Assembly (NCBI RefSeq): GCF_032884065.1
Contig: NW_027062769.1
Location: 62,001 to 126,000, forward strand
DNA: 64,000 bases
Source of the DNA: Artemia franciscana
Lineage: Eukaryota > Arthropoda > Branchiopoda > Anostraca > Artemiidae
Reading direction: 5' to 3'
Part shown: piece by piece, positions 11,336-26,394 of the stretch
Numbering within the stretch: position 1 is the stretch's first letter
Layout of the letters: the number at the start of each line of letters is the position of its first letter
Made by a program: the position numbers and the translations under genes
The notes under the pieces: model-generated
Database searches by the model: none
The model's input: the letters and a program-made list of their open reading frames with translations, nothing else
Told to the model about the DNA's origin: nothing

Positions 11336-13265
11336 TCAACATAACAAAAAAATAATCTTAAATCAAATGATCAAATGTTAACAGTGTCAATTCAGAAGAA
11401 CATTTGTTGTTTAAGAAAATTTTAAATATAAGATAGGGCAGGATGATACCGCTATTACCACACTACTTGTTAATGATAATTTACGAAAAAAATAAGTTGT
11501 CAACAATGTTGGTAGAATTTTATGTTGTTGGGTGCTGAGGCTGGATGACCTTTTTATGACCAAACTACTTATTAATTTCGTAACACTGGATACAGGATGT
11601 ACTGCACAAGAAGTACTGCACTGTTTGTATTTTTTTTGCTACTCAAGCCTTTGTGGTTAGTTTTAAAATCAATTTAAAATGGCATTTATAGTAATACAGT
11701 TAATAAGAGTAGTCCATGGCAGAGCCTATAATTTTGGTTTCAGTTTGTTTTGTATAACAGTTTCTTATCCTGTAAATTCTTCAAAATTTATAGATTGTTT
11801 GACTAAACATTATTTTAATTAATTTTTCAAATTTTCTTATTTTATATTTACCGTGGAAATTTTAGATAAAAATATTCAATTAAATAAATTGCATGTCGTT
11901 AGTAAAGCATAATTTTTTTAGTAAATGAAGTCTGTAATTAGTTAGAGTTGGGGCTATCGGATTGAATTTTATACCGAAGACGTATATAAATGATGTGAAA
12001 AAACAAGCTAAATATTTATTGCATAGACATGGTAAATTTAAATGAATAAAGATCATTAAAACAAATAAAAAAAATAAAAAAATAAATTTAAATGAGAAAT
12101 AAACTTAAAATTACTGGGTAACTAACTATAAATCTAAGTAAATGAAATCAGTTTGAAATTCAGGTTAAAGAATACAAGTAGAATTTGTGGTTAGGTTAAA
12201 AAAAGAACGAAGCGCTTAACTAGTCATTTATAATTGGAAGGAATAAAAACAATATAACTCCTCAATCGTTGCATGAAAAGTAAAATATAGGTCAATTTGT
12301 GATTTAGAAAAGAGTGATCAGGTCAGTTTTTCACGTTCTAAAAATTAAGTATTTGAAAAAAAAAAGAATTAAATCATAGCAACTGAATTTCAAACAGTAA
12401 TTCCTTGAAAGGTTTACTAGCTCTTGCAAATTCCTTGTTGTTTAGTTTATTTAAATGTTAAATCATAGCAGGGTTTTTCTTTTTTATTTTTTTCTGGGCG
12501 TAACAAAAACAGGTATTGTTGAATAAATGGACTAACTTGACACTTAGAACGAGTATTTTGCCAATAATTCGTTAATTTCGGATAGTTTAATTTATATTTT
12601 GTGAAAATTAGGCAAAATTGTCAGGGATAGGTGATAGTCATTTTTGAATATTTTTTAGATTTACTTTTTTATAAACTTTGAAAAATACAGTTACTTTTCT
12701 TGCTACGTTTCTGTATTTCAGTAAACTTTTAGTTGTTAGAGTCCTGCCTTGCGTTTGAACTATGCCAATCATTACAAGGTTAGCGATTAAATGGGCGGTT
12801 ACTTTTAACAAGTCTTTAATCCGATTGGTTGGAATTTCGGCACGAGTTGGTAATTTTTTTTCGAAATTATATGTATTTAGCTATTAATATTTTGAATTAT
12901 CACGGGTTAATTATTTGAATGTGAAGTAGGTTTTTTGGCCTATTTTAAATTATAAATTGTAGACTATTATTAATAAAAACTTAGACTGCATACATATTTT
13001 TTTTTGTCATAGCGTTTATTAAAGGTATTTGACCAGCTGTCGTAAATGGTGTCTCCCTAATTTTCCAATAATCACAAATGGTATTTAATTCCAACTTTCT
13101 ATTTTATGGCGGTATTCAACAAGTTGTTGCGTTAGCGTTATATTTAACGATCGCAAAAACTGTTTGTCCTTTGAATAATTTTCTTATAGGTTGCTCGTTT
13201 GATAGCATTTTTCCTTATTAATTGCATTACTTTGGGACTTTCAAAACAAGATGTTTGACCTCCTA
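11336..13265. other. AT-rich spacer without recognisable gene
   Basis: Unique-looking AT-rich sequence with many A and T runs. I see no ORF of note, no splice-flanked exon and no repeat shared with the rest of the window. Confidence 0.6.
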
Positions 13266-13266
13266 A

Positions 13267-13499
<233 letters not shown>

Positions 13500-13514
13500 A
13501 ATTACTAACTACAT

Positions 13515-16500
13515 AGTTGGTAATTACTTGAGGTTTCAATTTCACCAAATATTTTCTGCCAAATGTTTATATTTCTGATGTTTGATTGTGTCGAAAAAGA
13601 AACACAATTTATTATGTCACAGCCTTTCAACCAATTTACATCAGCAATATTCTTTTTTATGTAGGGATATATTAGTATACAGGAGACGACTTCTCAATTC
13701 TATTGTAATATTGTGTCCTCCCACTTCTAATGGCTTACATATTTTTGGGGGCTCTACGGTTTAAATGATGCATTTCTTGTGCCTCAATTATATCATTTTT
13801 GGGTTTTGTTCTTCTCAGTCTTAAGAGCTTTCCATAGTTTAGTGTTAGCAATGCCCTAATTGTCAGCGAAATGAGAAATACGGTAAATAAAGTAATTATA
13901 GTATTGTACCAGGAATTTGATGATAACAATCCATACTGATTTTAAACATATTTTAATATTTGGTCCTCCTTAGTGAATAATGGTATTCATAGATCTAATG
14001 TTTCTTTTATTTTTGTTAATTGCATTGTACCTTTAATTTTCTCTATTTCCAGCCATATGGATGTTTTTGATTCTTCTTTGTTTATATTTGGGATTGTAAA
14101 TGACAGATTTATTCCTTGAAAGTTTATTATCTGAGGATGGCCCTCGGACACATGATTGAAATGCTCATTAAATATAGAATTCCACTGGGTTGTAAAAAGA
14201 ATTCTCTATTGTTCTTCTTGTTGTTCATGCTTGGCATATAAGGGGTAAACATCTCAATTGAGAACAGAGGCAAAAATAGAGCAATATTAAATGACCCACA
14301 AGTAAGACCAATGATTAAAGGGATTTAATACCATTATGAGTCTCAGCGTTCTCTGACAGTTTAAAGACAAAGGGTTTATCAGCAGATTTTTTCAGCACCG
14401 CAGGAAATTTCGAAAGCATTTTGCATAAAAATTGATAAGGGATTTAAAATGTGTCAGTAGTTACAAAAGCTAATGAGTGGCTAATTTAAGACAAAGGAAA
14501 GCAACAATCTCTTGCTAATTGTTAATCGAAACATTATCTATTCAATGTACGTGCACTACAAATCATATACATCCTGTGTCGGCAAATATTTCAATGAAGG
14601 CAGTTAGAATAACTGGGAAATTGCAAAGCTCTACCATTTCATTATACCTCTTTTGACCAGATTTTTAATGTTTTTCAAGGATATGGGCTACAATAGTTTT
14701 AGGTACTGCCCTTTTTGAACTTTAAAACAAAAATTCTTTTCAGTTGAATATAAACACAACCAAATTCACCCTTACGAATGATGCAAGCTTCATTATATCT
14801 GAATATATCTATCTGCGGTGTAAAACGAGAGAAGTTAATTGTTTTATCAAAGATTTTTGGGAAAGTAGGTGTCAGTTCCTAGTTTTATAGTGTCAGTTCC
14901 TAGGAAATAGTAAGGTCAGTGTTAAATTCGCTCAAAGCAATATGGCTTTACCAGACACTCATATTTTATGAAAAAAAATTGGAGACACTTGCACATGCTT
15001 CGCTAGATACTTAACATTCAATGATAGATGTTAAACGTTCGTTAGATTGTTGGTTTCTGTAATTAATAAGCATACAAACTTCAGAAATAACAGTTTGGCC
15101 TAGATCAACTTTAACAAAAGTATCACTGTTTTCAAGTAAAACACACTTAAGGCTCTTATTTACTCTTATAATAATGCTGCTAGAAGGACAACCTTCTGCA
15201 ATTTTCACATGACGGATAAAGAACTCCCGTTCGCAAGCAACTTCCAACTGATCAAATTAACACCAATTAACTGGTGCTTTATTGCACACACTATTTCGAA
15301 TGACTTGAATATTTCGGCTAAAATTATTAACTTATATCTTGTTCCATTTATCCTCTGAAACCACAGGTTTAGACAGTCAGATTCCGTGCAAAGGTCCAAA
15401 CCTACAGGAGGGGGTATCAGCCTCAATCCTGAGTGCTCAAGGCTGCGGCAGGCATACAGCTCTTCAACGCGGCTTTGGATAAGCTGTTGCTTTTGTGATT
15501 CCCATCACAATTTTCACATTTCATAGGGGAGAGTGAACATGAATCATCACGGCTATTAACATGGGGCCCAGCATATTTACCACATTTAAGTTCAAAGTGG
15601 TCAAATGTTTGGCATTTATAGGACTGCTTGGGTAGATTCAGTGGAGTTGATACACTTAAAACCGAATCATCGATTGTGATGCCATGCTTTTGGGTGATAT
15701 CAAATTTATTTTAAATATAAAGGGCAATTACAAGGCTGAAGTGCCTCCAAACTAGAATTAACTAACAGAGTTAACTAAACCTGTAATAATATCTTCATCA
15801 AAGTGCTCGTCAATTCCTTTAATTTCTATATATTCCTTATTTACGACCTTAGCACTGATTTGTGAACCGGGTGGTCATGGCCTGCTAGTTACGGTGAAAG
15901 GTCATTTTGATAAACAAACACTTGCTATAATTTATGATTCAATCTTTGCCCCTCATGTACTTTCGTCTTTCCATTTTTTAAGTTTTATGTAAAAGGGATA
16001 GAAAGCGTATCTGCGTGTACTTTTTTCGGTTTTGTAATTATTTTCTCAGATTTTTACTATGTTCCAAAAAAAGGTATCTTACACGAATATTGCAATATAT
16101 GGTATTAATGTTAAAATGAATCTACAATACGACCAGTTTCTTAGGCAATCTAGAGAAAACAAAATTAATTTTCCCCTTAATTGTCGTGTTTAATTTAAAA
16201 TAGTTCTCTAGACATAGCTTTTATAAAACAGTCATTAATACGGTATTTATAATGAATGTTTATGCGTTATGTTTAATGAGTGTTTTAAGTGTTATGCAAT
16301 AATGAGCTATCATAAGCAATATAGTATATATTCATGAATAATTATGAGTATTATGAGATACTTATTACCGTCCTTTTCGTTAGAAGTGTAATATATTTTT
16401 TTTTGTTTTCTTTTCATTTATTTCCTATACTCTTTTGTGTACATCCAAGTATGTATAGACGGCACAAAGAAATCAATACTATCAATTATTAATGCTTTTA

Positions 16501-16520
16501 GCTCTTCAAGTAGTTGCAAT
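13515..16520 (-). repeat. Right arm of the ~3.0 kb inverted repeat
   Basis: Reverse complement of 895-3920 with similar order throughout. The inner end begins AGTTGGTAATTACTTGAGGT (13515). The outer end is CTTCAAGTAGTTGCAAT (16520), followed by a GTA-rich run absent from the other side. Differences from the left arm are scattered substitutions and small indels, so the arms are not being kept identical. Apart from the ORF1 relic below I see no gene in it. Confidence 0.9.
15011..15740 (-). pseudogene. LINE ORF1 fragment, second copy (right arm)
   Basis: Mirror copy of 1735-2425: the same zinc-knuckle remnants followed by frames 15205-15426 and 15011-15247. Compared with the left copy the last frame has Leu to His in FFIRHVK, Glu to Lys in FVKVDL, and His to Arg and Phe to Ser near the end, and it remains open. 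A copied relic rather than an active gene. Confidence 0.6.
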
Positions 16521-16635
16521 AGAAGTAGTAGTAGCAGTATAAAACTTCAAAAACCATTCCATGACGAAGGTATAACAGTTCAAAATAGGGATGAAACCTT
16601 TTAATCGACAGTGAACAGAAATAAAAATTTTAACT

Positions 16636-16671
16636 GGATATTTTGAACACATATACAGTGTTCATTATCAG
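16636..16671 (-). ncRNA. Degenerate hammerhead ribozyme core in the inverted pLTR
   Basis: On the minus strand: CTGATAA, a stem TGAACAC pairing with GTGTTCA across loop TGTATAT, then AAA, then TATCC. The canonical hammerhead core is CTGANGA, stem II, GAAA. Here G is A in CTGATAA, and the G of GAAA has become A (or is absorbed in the stem). Hammerhead motifs in Penelope-like elements are established. This copy probably no longer cleaves. Confidence 0.55.
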
Positions 16672-16719
16672 TAGTAAAACTAAAAGACATCAATAAAAAC
16701 AAACAAAGTTTTTGGACTT

Positions 16720-17523
16720 CCAGCTTTGGAAGTTGGTGTAATTGTGAATTTAGTTAGGTTGTGCAACACGTTCTCCTATTTTAATTCAAAGGGGTTTTTT
16801 TCGAACAAGTAAATGGTTTAACCATGGGGGCCCCTTTAAGTCCCTTATTAGCAAACTGTTTTGTAGAAAATTTTGATACAACGGCGTTAGATTCATATTT
16901 TTTTAAACACAAGTTTTGGGGGAGATATATGGATGACATAATTTCAGTATGGAATTATGGGGAGGAGGAATTAAAAGACTTTTTAGAACAAGATAATTTT
17001 TGGGGAGGTGATTTAATAGTCTTGATTTTAAGATTTGCAGAAAATTCAATAATAATAATAGATTTTGTCGGTTTTCTCCGGTCATGCTCGCCAAGTAAAA
17101 CTGGTTTAATCATACCTTAACTGACCGTGTTCTTCGAATTTGCTCTCCAAAATTCATTGAGGAGGAATTATTGTTGTTAAGAGAAATTTTAATAAGTAAC
17201 CAGTATCCGGGCTGGTTAACTGACCAGACTTTTTCGAAAAGAAGAAAAAATTTCTCGAATTTTCTAAAGATATTCTGGAAACAACAGAAAAGAAAGATGT
17301 TTTTTGTTCTGAATCATATGTTCCGGGGTTGAGTGAAAAAGGTGAATTTGGATTGAATTCAATTTATGATAATTTACTGAGGTCAACTAAAGTAAATATC
17401 ATCTCACCTAAGAGCTATGACCTCTGTCCGCGTAAAATGTCAGACAAATCTAATGAACCGGAACCGAAAAGGTCAAAGAGATTTGCTTCCGCTGTTGCAT
17501 TGAAAAAAATAAGAGCAATATGA
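16720..17523 (+). pseudogene. PLE reverse transcriptase, C-terminal half, broken
   Basis: PLE reverse transcriptases are telomerase-related and prime on target DNA. Visible here: NTFSYFNSKGFF before the core, then MGAPLSPLLANCF (RT motif B-like) and FWGRYMDDIISVW with the YMDD catalytic box (16917-16950), then EEELKDFLEQ. The frame breaks at 17118. It resumes around 17230-17523 with the frame ending KRSKRFASAVALKKIRAI, a basic tail. I see no GIY-YIG endonuclease motif in the remaining sequence. The N-terminal half of the RT is missing. Confidence 0.75.
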
Positions 17524-17600
17524 ATAATAGTTACTATATATAATTAGTTTATTAGATATAAATTTTGTTTGTTTTACAGTGATGTCTTTTAGTTTTATTG

Positions 17601-17618
17601 CCGATGATGAACACTGGA
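17601..17618 (+). ncRNA. Partial hammerhead core in the 3' pLTR
   Basis: CCGATGATGAACACTG matches the beginning of the same motif (CTGATGA then TGAACACTG), this time with the GA intact but C for T at position 2. The descending strand of stem II and the GAAA box are missing because the element ends here. It shows that the two terminal copies share one ancestor. Confidence 0.45.
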
Positions 17619-18410
17619 TTAAATTCTGACGTAAATAGAAGGGAACTGAGCGTGCAGTAGCCTCCTATCACATCTGAGATACACTTCTGTTCATTTTAAG
17701 TTATAAGGTCGATTCTTGGTTTCATACAAAAATTCTTTTATATACTTAATTGTAAAACAAAGTGAGCAAAATGAACAAAATGAATCATCTTATCAGTCCC
17801 TTGAATTCCTTCAATATAAGAGATAGTCTATCTGTTTTCGTTCATAAGACTAAATTGGGTTCGAAGTTGTCACTAATGAGGACTGGTGAACACTTTCACT
17901 CATATCCTGAATTTACCTTTTATTAGTAGCAGTCACTTCTTATGATGCCAAAAGTTATAATTAAGAGTTTAACTCACAAGACAAGAAAGAAAATTCTTTT
18001 CTTTTAGACCACTCAAATAATCTTCATTCAGAAAATTTCTACAAAATCATGACCTGCAGACTATGATTCATTCAACTGAGAATTCTAAGAATTCAAATTA
18101 GAGAGAAGAGCCAAAAGACAGGAAGAAGAGAGAATAAGAAAACTGTTACTCACATTCCGTCTTTTGCTTTATTGCCTTGGCTTTGTCACTTGGATTGAAG
18201 CTTGATGAGGAGTTGCAGTCGAGGCATATGGATATGGTATGGCACCATTTCTCAAAATTTTATAAAAAATATGTTAATCCAGATGAATGGCAAAGTAATT
18301 AACCCAATAAGGCTCTAATAAGAGCTTCTTCTTATGCTCTTTTGCTAGCAATTGTATTTGCATTATTTTATTCTTATTACAACGAAACTTTTCCAAGGAA
18401 TAATTTTTAT

Positions 18411-19044
18411 GGTAAAATTCTAGTTAATTAACTTCTTGCTATCTCAGGAAGTGTCTAGGCTAGGAAAAATGAAACTTTCAGGGATGAAACTATAGACTAA
18501 AGTATGTCCAAGGAAGGTTTTAAAGCAACTACCTCCACTCCTTCTCCCTCTAGAGGGCCCTGACCTCTGATGACTTTTAAAAATATGTGTGTTATAAAAG
18601 TGAAACATTGCAAAATAGATCTTCTGCTTAATAAAAGTACAACAAAACTGTTTTCAGCTCATAACTTTGCTCAATTCCATTTTATAAGGTTTTAAAGATA
18701 TGCAAATACATTTCCTAAATTTTGAAAAAAAAAACATTGATATGGTTCAAAATTCTACTCAAATAACAGGAATCGCATTTTCAGAACTAAAGGCAGAGAA
18801 AAAGCAACTAGTAACTGAAAATTAAGGTAAAATGTTGTTTTGTCAAAATTTCAATAGGTCTTGAATTGAACCCGTCATGTAGGCAAATTTCAGAGCCATC
18901 TAGAGGGAGAAGGAGTGGAGGTGGACATTTTAAATTACCTTCCCGGGACATAATTTAGCCTGTAGACCCATCCCTGAAAGTTTCATTTTCCTAACCTAAA
19001 CCCTTTCTGAGATAGCAAGAAGTCAATTAACTAGAATTTTTACA
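18411..19044. mobile_element. Mutator-like MITE, 634 bp, long TIRs, 9-bp target-site duplication
   Basis: The left terminus begins GGTAAAATTCTAGTTAATTA; the right terminus, reverse-complemented, begins TGTAAAAATTCTAGTTAATT. The similarity continues inward for about 150 bp (shared blocks CTTCTTGCTATCTCAG, ATGAAACTTTCAGGGATG and CCTCCACTCCTTCTCCCTCTAGA). AATTTTTAT occurs on both sides (18402-18410 and 19045-19053). The uninterrupted copies at about 39335 and 41960 have a single AATTTTTAT at the same place, which is an empty site. Long TIRs with a 9-bp duplication suggest the Mutator superfamily. No transposase is encoded. Confidence 0.85.
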
Positions 19045-19166
19045 AATTTTTATCAACAAAAAGTAAACAGCGATATTTCAGGTCTAAAATAAGCAAAATA
19101 CAGTCGTACAGAAGTAATTGACATAAAGCTTAAAAAAATAAAACAAACAAATAAGTGAACCATGAG

Positions 19167-19172
19167 TTTATT
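19167..19172 (-). promoter_or_regulatory. AATAAA polyadenylation signal of the MTCH-like gene
   Basis: AATAAA on the minus strand about 85 bases after the stop codon. It is also preserved in the copied flank at about 39220. Confidence 0.6.
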
Positions 19173-19255
19173 CAAATTTTTCTGATAAAAAAATAAGAAT
19201 TACAAGGCAGCCTAGATGCAGCTTCAGTTGTTTTAAATGTTCAACGGCAAATTTG

Positions 19256-19474
19256 CTAAAGATAAAAAGTGTTTCTGTTAAACCATCTTCTTAAAGCATC
19301 TTGTGATATGGTAGCTATGTTACCGTCAGTACCATAGGATAAGCAATACCACCAACATGTGCTCCCCGTCACAACTGATTTTTTCTGCTGAGGTCACGCC
19401 AGCAATCATACCAGTTTCCATATAAAGGAGCAAAAGGAGGCAAACCAGCGATAATCCAAAAAAGTAAAAGATTA
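19256..19474 (-). pseudogene. MTCH-like last exon, one frameshift
   Basis: It encodes AGLPPFAPLYGNWYDCWRDL, then, after a shift at the A run near 19379-19384, YGTDGNIATISQDALRRWFN and a TAG stop at 19256-19258. The match to the C-terminal PPY.P.Y..W.DCW block of MTCH proteins is clear. A seventh A in the run would restore one frame to the stop. The acceptor is either at 19474 (AAAG/TAAT) or 19482 (TTGCAG/TCCT). Confidence 0.7.
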
Positions 19475-19489
19475 CTTTAGGACTGCAAG

Positions 19490-21250
19490 GAGACAAACAT
19501 TGACAAGTAGGATATACACCAATAACAATATGTAGGTCTCAAGCATCGACTAGCCAGGTACAAAATCTATAGTTTCAGCGCCAGTAATTACGACTGAAAT
19601 TAATTGGCTCCCATTTGTAATTCAAGAACAAACATAAAGCGATGACATTCCTCATAGGACGGTGGGTAAAAAAACATACGAATATGCTTAAAAGCTAGCG
19701 ATTATGATTTAGTATTTTAAATTTTATCATTAATTCACAATTTTTTTTTGCGTTATAAGCTCTGGTTCAGCATATAATCTATACACAAATAAGTAGCGAG
19801 GTAAATCAAAAGACACTATGTCTTGCCAGGCCATCTTTAGGGGACGGGCCATTTAAGTTCAATTTTTTTTTGGGGGGGGGCAATTTTTTCTTCGATCCCC
19901 ACAAAACTTTTTGCTCTATATAGCTCTATGGGACCTACAATACATTTACAGTACAATACATTTTCTCAGTATCGACATATATCAAAATAAATTATGCGTT
20001 GCTATTTGATCAAACCTGTGCATTTGAAACATCTGGGAACATCTTGGATGATCACGTTTAGACTTTTAAGGAGTATTTGTTTGGGGGAGGGGGGTAAGTA
20101 GGCCATATATCTTCACTTAAAGGAGAGGAAAGAGAGGAAGGGTTTATGGGTTTTAGCTTCTTTATCACATCCAGGGACTAGGATCTATTCCCGGTTGGCG
20201 ATAAAGACCAAAAGTACTCGAGGGTAACCAAAATATCAAAAAACATTTCTGAAATATCTTGGGAAAATCTTGGATGATTGATTTGAACTTTTCAAAGGGT
20301 CCCGTAGGGCCAAGTGTTTTTCAAGATTTGACATGGGAGAGATGGTAATTTTAGTGCATCTGAATGTGCATATTCATTCTATTTTCAAAAAAGATACAAA
20401 CAGGTAGATATATACTTTAGCAAAGAATAAGTTAAATATTTGAAAAAAGTGAGGGGGGAGGGGGAGGCTTGTCAGCCCTAGTCAAACTTAGGGTAATATC
20501 TGTCTGTTTTTAAATTTTACTTCGCTCTTTATTTTAAGGTGATTTTTTTTTGTTATTTAATTATTCACAAAAATTCTCAAAAGATTGGACGAGCACTATG
20601 CAAAATAGATTTGAGACGCCCCCCTCCCAACTCCCACAAAATATACAAATGTGGCAACAAATAATGAAAGAAATGTACAGGCTAAAAACATTCTAGAATT
20701 ATTATAAGCTAAACAATTGGGAAAATGACACCCCAACATGCTGGAAGATGGAAACGTTTAATATATATTAGTAGCATCAATGATGAAAATTGCTGCTACT
20801 ATATTCCAGCAAACCAATTTCTTTGAAATACTTCTATAAAATTATATAAGATCTAAGATATACCTAAGCCAATGATAAAATATTACAGTTGACCAAAACA
20901 CTTAATCTACATCCCTTGAAAGGTTACTTTTCGAGTTGACCTAATTTCGAAAAACAGATTGTTTAAGACATTGTAGCAAAGAGTCTCATCCTCTTATATT
21001 ATTCCTTTGATTTTATGGAATTAAAACTTTACTTTACAAAAAACATAAATTGGCATAAAAAGTTCATTAAATCAGAACAGCTAAATAATTGTCAAACGTT
21101 TTCACCCCTATGAAAGGCTATTTTTAGAATCTTTAGCGCCGAGAAATAGTTAAATATCCTGAATAATAATAAAAAAAAAAAATCTGAAAACTGAGAAGAA
21201 AAATAAATAAGTCATTCGAATGTTCAAACTCCTACAGAGTACAGCCAAAT
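19490..21250. other. MTCH intron between exons 4 and 5
   Basis: Non-coding and AT-rich, with several poly-G/C-rich short runs (for example near 19877, 20090 and 20455). No gene or element I can name. Confidence 0.6.
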
Positions 21251-21255
21251 GTTAC

Positions 21256-21327
21256 CTTGAATTGTTAACAGCCATATGTGTTGACACAACATCGAAGGGG
21301 TAGAATTAAATGAGGCGAAACTAGAAC
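21256..21327 (-). pseudogene. MTCH-like exon 4, one-base deletion
   Basis: 72 nt between TTAATTCTAG and donor CAAG/GTAACA. One frame gives SSFASFNS; one base further along, the other gives YPFDVVSTHMAVNNS. Together they match the family segment TGFFAS.L.YPF..VS..MAVNN, so one base is missing between Ser and Tyr (near 21300). Confidence 0.75.
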
Positions 21328-21661
21328 CTAGAATTAAGAACATATAACAATACTTCATGGAAAAAAATATCAAACAATAATTTTCATTAGAAAATAATCC
21401 TACTAACAAGTAAATACAGAGCTATTCCATGTAATAATATGCTTTCAAAAATACGCTATTCAGTTAAATGTTCAGTGAGTCAATAATGGGTATTACTCAG
21501 TTTAGCTGCATTGATGGAACGACTCACGAAATCTTCTCACCAACAGAAGTTCATAGGAATCGTTAGGTACGATTAAAAAGATTCCACTCAAGGTCAAGAT
21601 TCTTTAGCGATGGCTAGTCGTAAATTTAAGTTCCTCAGTGTTGTGACCGGTGACTGGATTA

Positions 21662-24544
<2,883 letters not shown>

Positions 24545-25129
24545 ATTATAAGTTTTTCTCAATTATTGCAGAAATGTCAATATAACAGCATTTTTACGAT
24601 GGTGAAGTTGAGGAGTCAGAGAACCTTTTTATGTTTCTAATCCTCCAATAAAACCATAGGGATCCAGTCATGTCGCACAGGCAATAGAAGGAAGGTTCTA
24701 AGTCAATATATGTACCAGTGAAACTGCCGAGTCAACTGGCTGACCGCCAACTAAAGGGTGATAGACAAAAGTTGAAACTTGAAATAGTTTTTTTTTCGAG
24801 TTTCTGGTTCTATCACCTGAGATTGATACCTCTTTGGCAGCCTGTCGTGGAATTTACCTAAAATTCTAAAGAAATAACATCCATCTGAAATTCGGAACAC
24901 AGGTACTCACGCCAAAACAGAAATTTCTGAAAAAATTTGCAGACCTATAAGTTTCCCAGGCAAAGCACTAGCCAGCTCCAAATTTTCTGTAAGTCGTTTG
25001 TGTTATGCTCTACCGGCTCAGGGTATATGCCACACAAGTTTAAAGCTAACATAATAAAAAGATAAACAAATAGTGGTTGAGATGGTGTTATGGGGGCCAC
25101 AGGCACACTTTGCTCCTATAATCCGTAGA

Positions 25130-25690
25130 TAGGAAGCATATAATCGCTCGTTTTTGCACCAGCTCATGCTAGTTTCTGCATCGGGTCACCAAAATACCGT
25201 GTTTCAGAAAAAGTTAATCTTTAACTGTTTCAGGAATTACTGACACCACACAGTAGCCTACAAACACAGCATTATCGAAACCCTGCAGCTCAGATCGATT
25301 TCAATTTATCAGAATCGTTTGTACCGATTCATTGGAGTTCTGTGTCTTGGAGATATCTCAGCTTTGCACCCGATCAAGGCTTGGCTGGTTTTCTTACCGA
25401 GTCCAGACTTAGCTCATTCATCTAGTAACTCGGCATTTGGCTTACTTTTGCATCAAGTCATTCTTGTATTTGATTCTTTTTTCAAGAAGTCGGGAGATAG
25501 CTGGTTTTCTTTTGCATCGAGCCATGAATTACCTTTTTCTTACGCCAACCTAGCACACAGTCCCCTTTTTCACCGGGTCAGTCCAAAACTATAAAAGATT
25601 TCGTTTCAGAAATGACCAAAAACTATACTGAAAACTTACTGTAATGAGTCAGGACCCAAATTTTTTTCGCACTAAATAAGGACACAGCGT
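25130..25690 (+). repeat. Degenerate ~40-bp minisatellite (TTTGCACC-GAGTCA-ACTTAGCTC type)
   Basis: A loose repeated phrase of the form TTTTGCACCGAGTCAGGACTTAGCTC recurs (for example near 25155, 25365, 25400, 25447 and 25510) with heavy divergence. The open frame at 25319-25594 only reflects this periodicity. The same family, reverse-complemented, is at 32320-32990. Confidence 0.5.
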
Positions 25691-25719
25691 CTTTTTGCAC
25701 TAGTCTACACTATAACTAC

Positions 25720-26330
25720 TAACAACCCACTGCAGCACCAAGCCCCCTGTGGCAAACACAGCTTCGCACCTTCCTACTCCATCCCAATCTATTCAAAGCC
25801 TCCCGCTTAACACCCTCCCAGAAGGTTTCCATTTACCTTAAATATTTCCTTACGACGTCCTCCCGCTCCAACCAGGAACGATCTCCTTTTCGTTTGGCTC
25901 TAGACAGTTGGCGAAAAGAACCATCTTTAGTAATTTCTCAAAGAAATTAGAAGAACGTGCTCGAGCCATCTCAACCCTTCTCTCATTATCGTCCTACAGA
26001 GCGGGATTGAACTACACTTTTCGTGCAGCCTACTGTTGAGCTGCGGTCAGTCTACCCAAAACAATCCGTAGTTAATTTCTTTGAAAAACATCTAGCAAAT
26101 CTTCCTCTGTTTTTTGGAGTGCCCATGCTTCAGAACCATGCCCAACTTAACCACTGTCATCACTGTGACTTAAAATATTCCAACCTTGGTCCGCAGACGT
26201 ATAGTTCTATTCGTCTCACTTTCCTTCAACTGTCAGAACACCCTGGCCGTTGGCTATTCTACTTTTAACATTTTCCCTGCACCGAATATTTTTGATCTGG
26301 CTCTAGTTTTAGGAGTTACGGGCTATTTTA
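25720..26330 (-). mobile_element. LINE-C fragment: ORF2 C-terminal region
   Basis: Minus-strand translation, with shifts: GSEAWALQKTEEDLLDVFQR, then LSRAKRKGDRSW, then WEGVKREALNRLGW and RSCVCHRGLGAAV. This fits the end of ORF2 of RTE/CR1-like LINEs (YGSEAW...DLLDVFQR-CLR, then DDVV-KDLREM...W...AL.R..W). Several stops; a 3' truncated relic in an MTCH intron. Confidence 0.7.
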
Positions 26331-26394
26331 TTGTTTACTATGGAACGTGATTGTCTTCCCCTAGACTGCTAGCTACCGCTGCAACCTGGATCAT

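Larger units (their letters stand above)
16620..17625 (+). mobile_element. Penelope-like element (PLE), truncated, with inverted terminal pLTR pieces
   Basis: A PLE-type reverse transcriptase (16720-17523) is flanked by inverted copies of one sequence. The left end, read on the minus strand, has GTCTTTTAGTTTTACTACTG followed by a hammerhead-like core. The right end on the plus strand has GATGTCTTTTAGTTTTATTG followed by the start of the same core. Inverted or tandem pseudo-LTR fragments at the 5' end are usual for Penelope-like elements. The right copy breaks off at about 17620, so the 3' end is incomplete. The right boundary adjoins the duplicated MTCH 3' flank. Confidence 0.75.
17640..19255 (-). 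other. 3' untranslated and downstream flank of the MTCH-like gene
   Basis: Downstream (minus strand) of the MTCH stop. It contains an AATAAA signal (19167-19172) and a 634-bp MITE (18411-19044). Without the MITE the rest aligns with 39110-40105 on the plus strand and, in part, with 41937-42486, so this flank exists three times in the window. No coding potential recognised. Confidence 0.7.

Noticed and set aside
19310-19480. Rhomboid-protease reading (GAHVGG) of the sequence at 19.3-19.5 kb
   Set aside because: The neighbouring frame and the upstream exons match the C-terminus of MTCH proteins; GAHVGG is an off-frame reading after the shift.
25319-25594. 91-codon plus-strand frame as an exon
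   Set aside because: Its repetitive wording reflects the degenerate minisatellite; no splice-flanked homologous block.
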